A stretch of 64,000 nucleotides of DNA from Bilabrum cf. latius (lineage: Eukaryota > Bigyra: Bicosoecida > Bigyra > Bicosoecida): NCBI GenBank assembly GCA_965178125.1, contig OZ237737.1:434001-498000 (forward strand). The letters are read 5' to 3'. Of this stretch, positions 60,801 to 64,000 are shown in pieces. The notes under the pieces are model-generated. The model was not told the origin of the DNA, did no database searches, and worked only from the letters and a program-made list of their open reading frames with translations. The position numbers were made by a program, and so were the translations under genes. Each line of letters opens with the position of its first letter. The stretch's first letter is position 1.

Positions 60801-63800
60801 TGCAGCTAGAACGCATCAGCTGCGCTCTAGCACATCCTTTCAAATGGCTCACCCAGGTCTCCGGGTATCGACCTCCGGGTCCCAAACCTTAAAGCGATTG
60901 CTCTGGCTGAGAGACAGCTCCCCGCAAACGAAGCCGTGTCGTTCATCGCTTGCTGGGCCAATGGCAGCCTGATGTGCACTCGCACCATGCTGTGGGGCTA
61001 CCCGTACATGTTGTCGCGCCAGAACCACAGCAGCGAGCCCGGCTCGTGGCCAGCAGGCGGGACCGCTCGCAGCAGCAAAGCGCACCGCTCGAGTGGCCGC
61101 CTGCCGTCAAGCGGCACCCTATCGACACCCAGCGTAAGCCACGGCTTGCCCGGCTCGGGGCGAGTGATCGCAACCGAAACATCGCTGCTCGAAACAGCCT
61201 TGCGTTCCCCGGCGCACTCCGCTGGTGTGCGGCCTGCGCGCACCTGCTCGAGCGCCTCCTAGCAGGCTCGGTGTGAATCGCTGTCGCCACGCAGATCCAA
61301 AGTGCCAGGAATCCACGCGTTGGCAGGCGGAGGAGCCAAGTGCCAGTACGATTGAAAGTTCCTGGGCTCGCGCCACCTCTGCAGCACGGCGCTGGGAACA
61401 GGGCACGGCCTGCACCATGCACCGAACCAAGGCTCGCGCAGCCCGAATGGCAGCGGTTCTGTGGTCATCGAGGCCGGTGGCGCGCGAGTTGGCTTGCCTT
61501 CTCGACCTAGTAGATGCGAAGACATCTCGGTCTGCACCTGCGCATCCGCGCTCCTCCAGCCAACCCACCCAGGCACCACGCAGTCGTTCTCGTCGTACCT
61601 GGCTGGATCCTCCTTGCATCTTGCCGCGGCCTCTCGAGTGGCTTCCCGGATGCGAGCCGTTTGGTCGTCTGGATCAAGCTCCACCAGCGGCTTCGTCGAC
61701 GCGTTCGGTGAGCTGGGTGCCGGCGATCCGCCAGCCGGATCTGCCGCAGCAGCTGATGCAGAGGGCGTCGGGGACTCGCTCGAAGCGGTCGGGGTGGATG
61801 CTTGCGGCTGCACGGCACCCGCGTCTCTCCCAAAGAGTGAGGACACGAGCGTAGCCCTGCACAAAGACGGGGCCAGCAGTGCCGCTGTTGCGTCGCACGC
61901 AGGGCCAGTCACACCGTCCCTCCACTCGCCCGGCACATCATACTTCAGAATCGAGTCGTCGCCGACAGGCCCGGAGTGCGTTCTCTGGAGAACCTTCAGC
62001 CACCTTCGTGCGATCTCCTTAGTGTCTAATGCCAGCTGCTCCTCAGATGACTTGCAAAGGCTGAGTCCCTGCTCCTTTGCGGAGCCAAGGGCAGCTACAT
62101 GGTCCCCAGCGGCAGACTCGAGGAGCGGCAGCCATTCGTCCCCAAACAGCCTGGGGTCCTGCTCCTGCTCCTCCTCCTCCTCCTCCGTGACTTTCCCGTC
62201 GCGACTAGCGCATGCCCGTGCGATGCATCCCAGCTCGGCCAGCTGCGAGCTGATGTCTTCGGTCTGCTCGTACGGGGCGGATTCCGTGGGGTGCAAGAAG
62301 TGCATCCTCTGCAGCGCCGCCTGCTCCTCCCAGCACGGCCTGTTCGCCTCCTGGGTACGCATCATCTGAATGTACGCAAAAATGCACTCGATCACGCCCG
62401 GCCATGCCATGGCGCCGGCCCTGCTGAGCCCAACGGACACTTCAAAGACGGAGTAGGCCGCGGTCTCTTCTGAGCCCGTGCCCGCAGACAACGAGGTCGC
62501 CCAGCCCCTCCGTTGAAGCTCACGGAGCACAGAGCCCTCCCCTTCGTGGCCAAGGCAGTGCGACAAGTGCTGATCAGCAAAAGCGCGCCAGCAGCCCAAC
62601 GTCGTGGGCATGCAGAATTCCAGCTGCAGCCAGTGCCTGTCAGACACCGGGCGCACGACGTTCATCACCGGCAGGGAATCCAGGCCCCACAGCGGCCCGG
62701 CTCGCATCACTTCTTGCGACCAAGTGTACGGAGCAAGTGCAGGTGCCCCAGCCAAGGGGCCTGGCAAGGCAGCAGTTGAGGCAGCGCTCAGTTCCTCCCC
62801 AGCCCCGGCGCCCGATGCTGGCTTGCCCTCCGTGTCGGTGGACCCAGCCGCTGCCGGGGCGCTTCCTACTTCCGGTCTGGCTGCGCCTGGATCTGCGTGC
62901 AGCGCGGGAAGCGAGGGAGCAGCTTCATTGGACCCATCGCTCGGGGCCCTCTATGCCTCCCCTGGAGCAAGTGCTCGCTCGTTTTGCTCCTCTGCGTCCA
63001 TCAGGGCCCGCAGGTCAGGGACCTCGGGTATGCGGGCGAACCGCGGTGCCACGATTTCCTGCAGGCGATCAAGAGGAAGCGGAGCACGGACCACGAGGTG
63101 CATCCTGGACGAGTGGTAGTGCTCGGCGTAGAACCGCAGGAACGCTCGCCTTGGCTGGGCACCCGCTTGGCGAGGCCTCGTCCACAGGCTCCGCCAGTTG
63201 CCCCACTGGAACTTGGAGCCGGGGTGGCCTTCCCTGCCCGCCCGAAGGCTGATTTCACCTGCCCGGTTGTAATCGGACACGCTCGCGTTTGACCACTCCG
63301 AATCCACTGCCTGGAGCTCCCGCTCCGTCACGTCTGCTCGCCACAGCGGATGCTCAAAGATGGCGGACAGGCGGTCCAGCGCGCCCTCTAGGTGGGCAGG
63401 CGTGACGTCAAATGTGTAGCATGTATGGTTTGCGTACGTGGCTCCGTTGGAGCTGCCGCCGTGCTCACTCAGAAACGAGTCGTACGCGTTTTCTTCCGGG
63501 TACCGTCGAGACCCCATGAAGAGCAAGTGCTCGCAGGCATGCGCGCACCCGGGCATCCATTCCGGGTCTGAGAGAGAACCAACTGAGACTGCAAGCGCGA
63601 CCGCAGCCTGTTGGGACCCTTGCCCGTCTTCTTCGTCTGCATCGGCGCCCGCACCTGATCCACCTTCATCCTTGGAACCCGTGTCCTCCATGGCTGGAGT
63701 GTCTTCAATGAGTAGCGCACGCAATCCGTTGGTCAGCCGTATTACTCTGTACTGTTTCTTGTCTCCTGGACTTTTCATGGACCCAATTAAATCGAGACGG

Positions 63801-63853
63801 GACGCTACAGATTCAACCTCGACATCGTCGACAGAATCGCCCTTCGCTTCCAT
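57824..63853 (-). CDS. M16 metallopeptidase, insulysin/nardilysin-like (2009 aa)
   Basis: A single frame runs from ATG at 63853 to TGA 57824-57826 and crosses 13 TAGs by my count (62951, 61259, 60998, three near 60830-60745, 59759, 59291, 58907, two near 58755, 58259, 57959). At about residues 102-107 HACEH gives the inverted zinc motif HxxEH, followed by LLFMGSRRYPEENAYDSFL. The distal zinc ligand lies in ELQAVDSEW near 181. The second half has the family's LYDAALAGV and GYYDCMPKLLQ segments and the late FDQLRTKEQLGYIVSG motif (about 1734). Both catalytic motif parts are intact, so it should cleave peptides in a closed chamber. It is about twice the usual 1000 residues because of low-complexity insertions, including a very acidic tract near 59560-59720. 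A nardilysin-type acidic insert is an alternative reading. Confidence 0.95.
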
Positions 63854-63898
63854 TGAAACACGACTATACCACGACCTAGACGTTGCCAGGGGCTACTG

Positions 63899-63908
63899 TA
63901 TATATATA
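63899..63908 (-). promoter_or_regulatory. TATA-like element of the M16 gene
   Basis: A perfect ten-base TA run lies 46-55 bp upstream of the ATG at 63853. Position and composition match the element before the ATG at 4285. Confidence 0.5.
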
Positions 63909-64000
63909 GGACCAAACAGATGCGAGATCGTATGCAATAATCCACAAGCCCGCGTGGAATTGAGCTCGCAAGAAGTTGCCAAACCATGCCGAAGCAGCGG

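Noticed and set aside
1499-63853. Widespread pseudogenes or sequencing errors as the cause of in-frame stops
   Set aside because: Errors or decay would produce TAA and TGA as well as frameshifts. Only TAG interrupts, with frames and catalytic motifs intact across many genes.
1499-63853. TAG decoded as leucine
   Set aside because: Not fully excluded (one REV7 column fits Leu), but EGF, ankyrin and RFC3 positions and the adjacency to CAG/CAA favour glutamine.

Overview
The window is nuclear DNA from a eukaryotic microbe, most likely a GC-rich protist. The genes contain short GT-AG introns. They encode eukaryote-specific proteins: an RFC3 clamp-loader subunit, a REV7/MAD2L2 HORMA protein, a TBC-domain Rab-GAP, a bZIP-like protein, ankyrin repeats and EGF domains. 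The encoded proteins are rich in low-complexity insertions. The species cannot be named from the sequence.

The key to reading it is a non-standard genetic code. Nearly every long gene is interrupted in frame by TAG and by no other stop, and homology continues straight across these TAGs in RFC3, REV7, the M16 peptidase, the EGF repeats and the ankyrin repeats. The genes end at TGA or TAA. I therefore read TAG as an amino acid, best explained as glutamine, and use TGA and TAA as stops. All gene models below use that code; under the standard code these genes would look like chains of fragments.

Layout: 797-1171 (-) is a small hypothetical gene. 1499-4285 (-) is a 928-aa low-complexity protein. 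4868-7207 (-) and 7364-9616 (+) are a divergent pair of secreted paralogues. 9692-11163 (-) is REV7/MAD2L2, and 11297-17344 (+) is a 2015-aa RG-rich protein with a tudor/chromo-barrel-like domain. 17628-21150 (-) is a bZIP-like protein, 21398-24043 (+) a multipass membrane protein, and 24204-25723 (+) RFC3. 25928-42988 (-) is one giant (about 5577 aa) M11 metallopeptidase/EGF/Cys-rich membrane-anchored protein. 43825-45555 (+) is a TBC Rab-GAP. 45890-49696 (-) is a membrane-anchored alpha/beta-hydrolase-like protein and 50154-52085 (-) an ankyrin protein. 52240-52739 (-) is the 3' part of an acidic protein. 53025-55472 (-) is a secreted right-handed beta-helix protein with a chitobiase C-terminal-like domain. 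55660-55845 is a decayed ankyrin-gene fragment lying beside a 63-bp minisatellite (55882-56512). 56811-57266 (-) is a small membrane protein, and 57824-63853 (-) an M16 insulysin/nardilysin-like peptidase.

Genes alternate strand, and several share short divergent promoters of 130-250 bp. They do not form an operon or one pathway. Three are nuclear genome-maintenance or chromatin-type proteins, and a large fraction is secreted or cell-surface. The most unusual feature is the UAG reassignment, visible independently in more than ten neighbouring genes.
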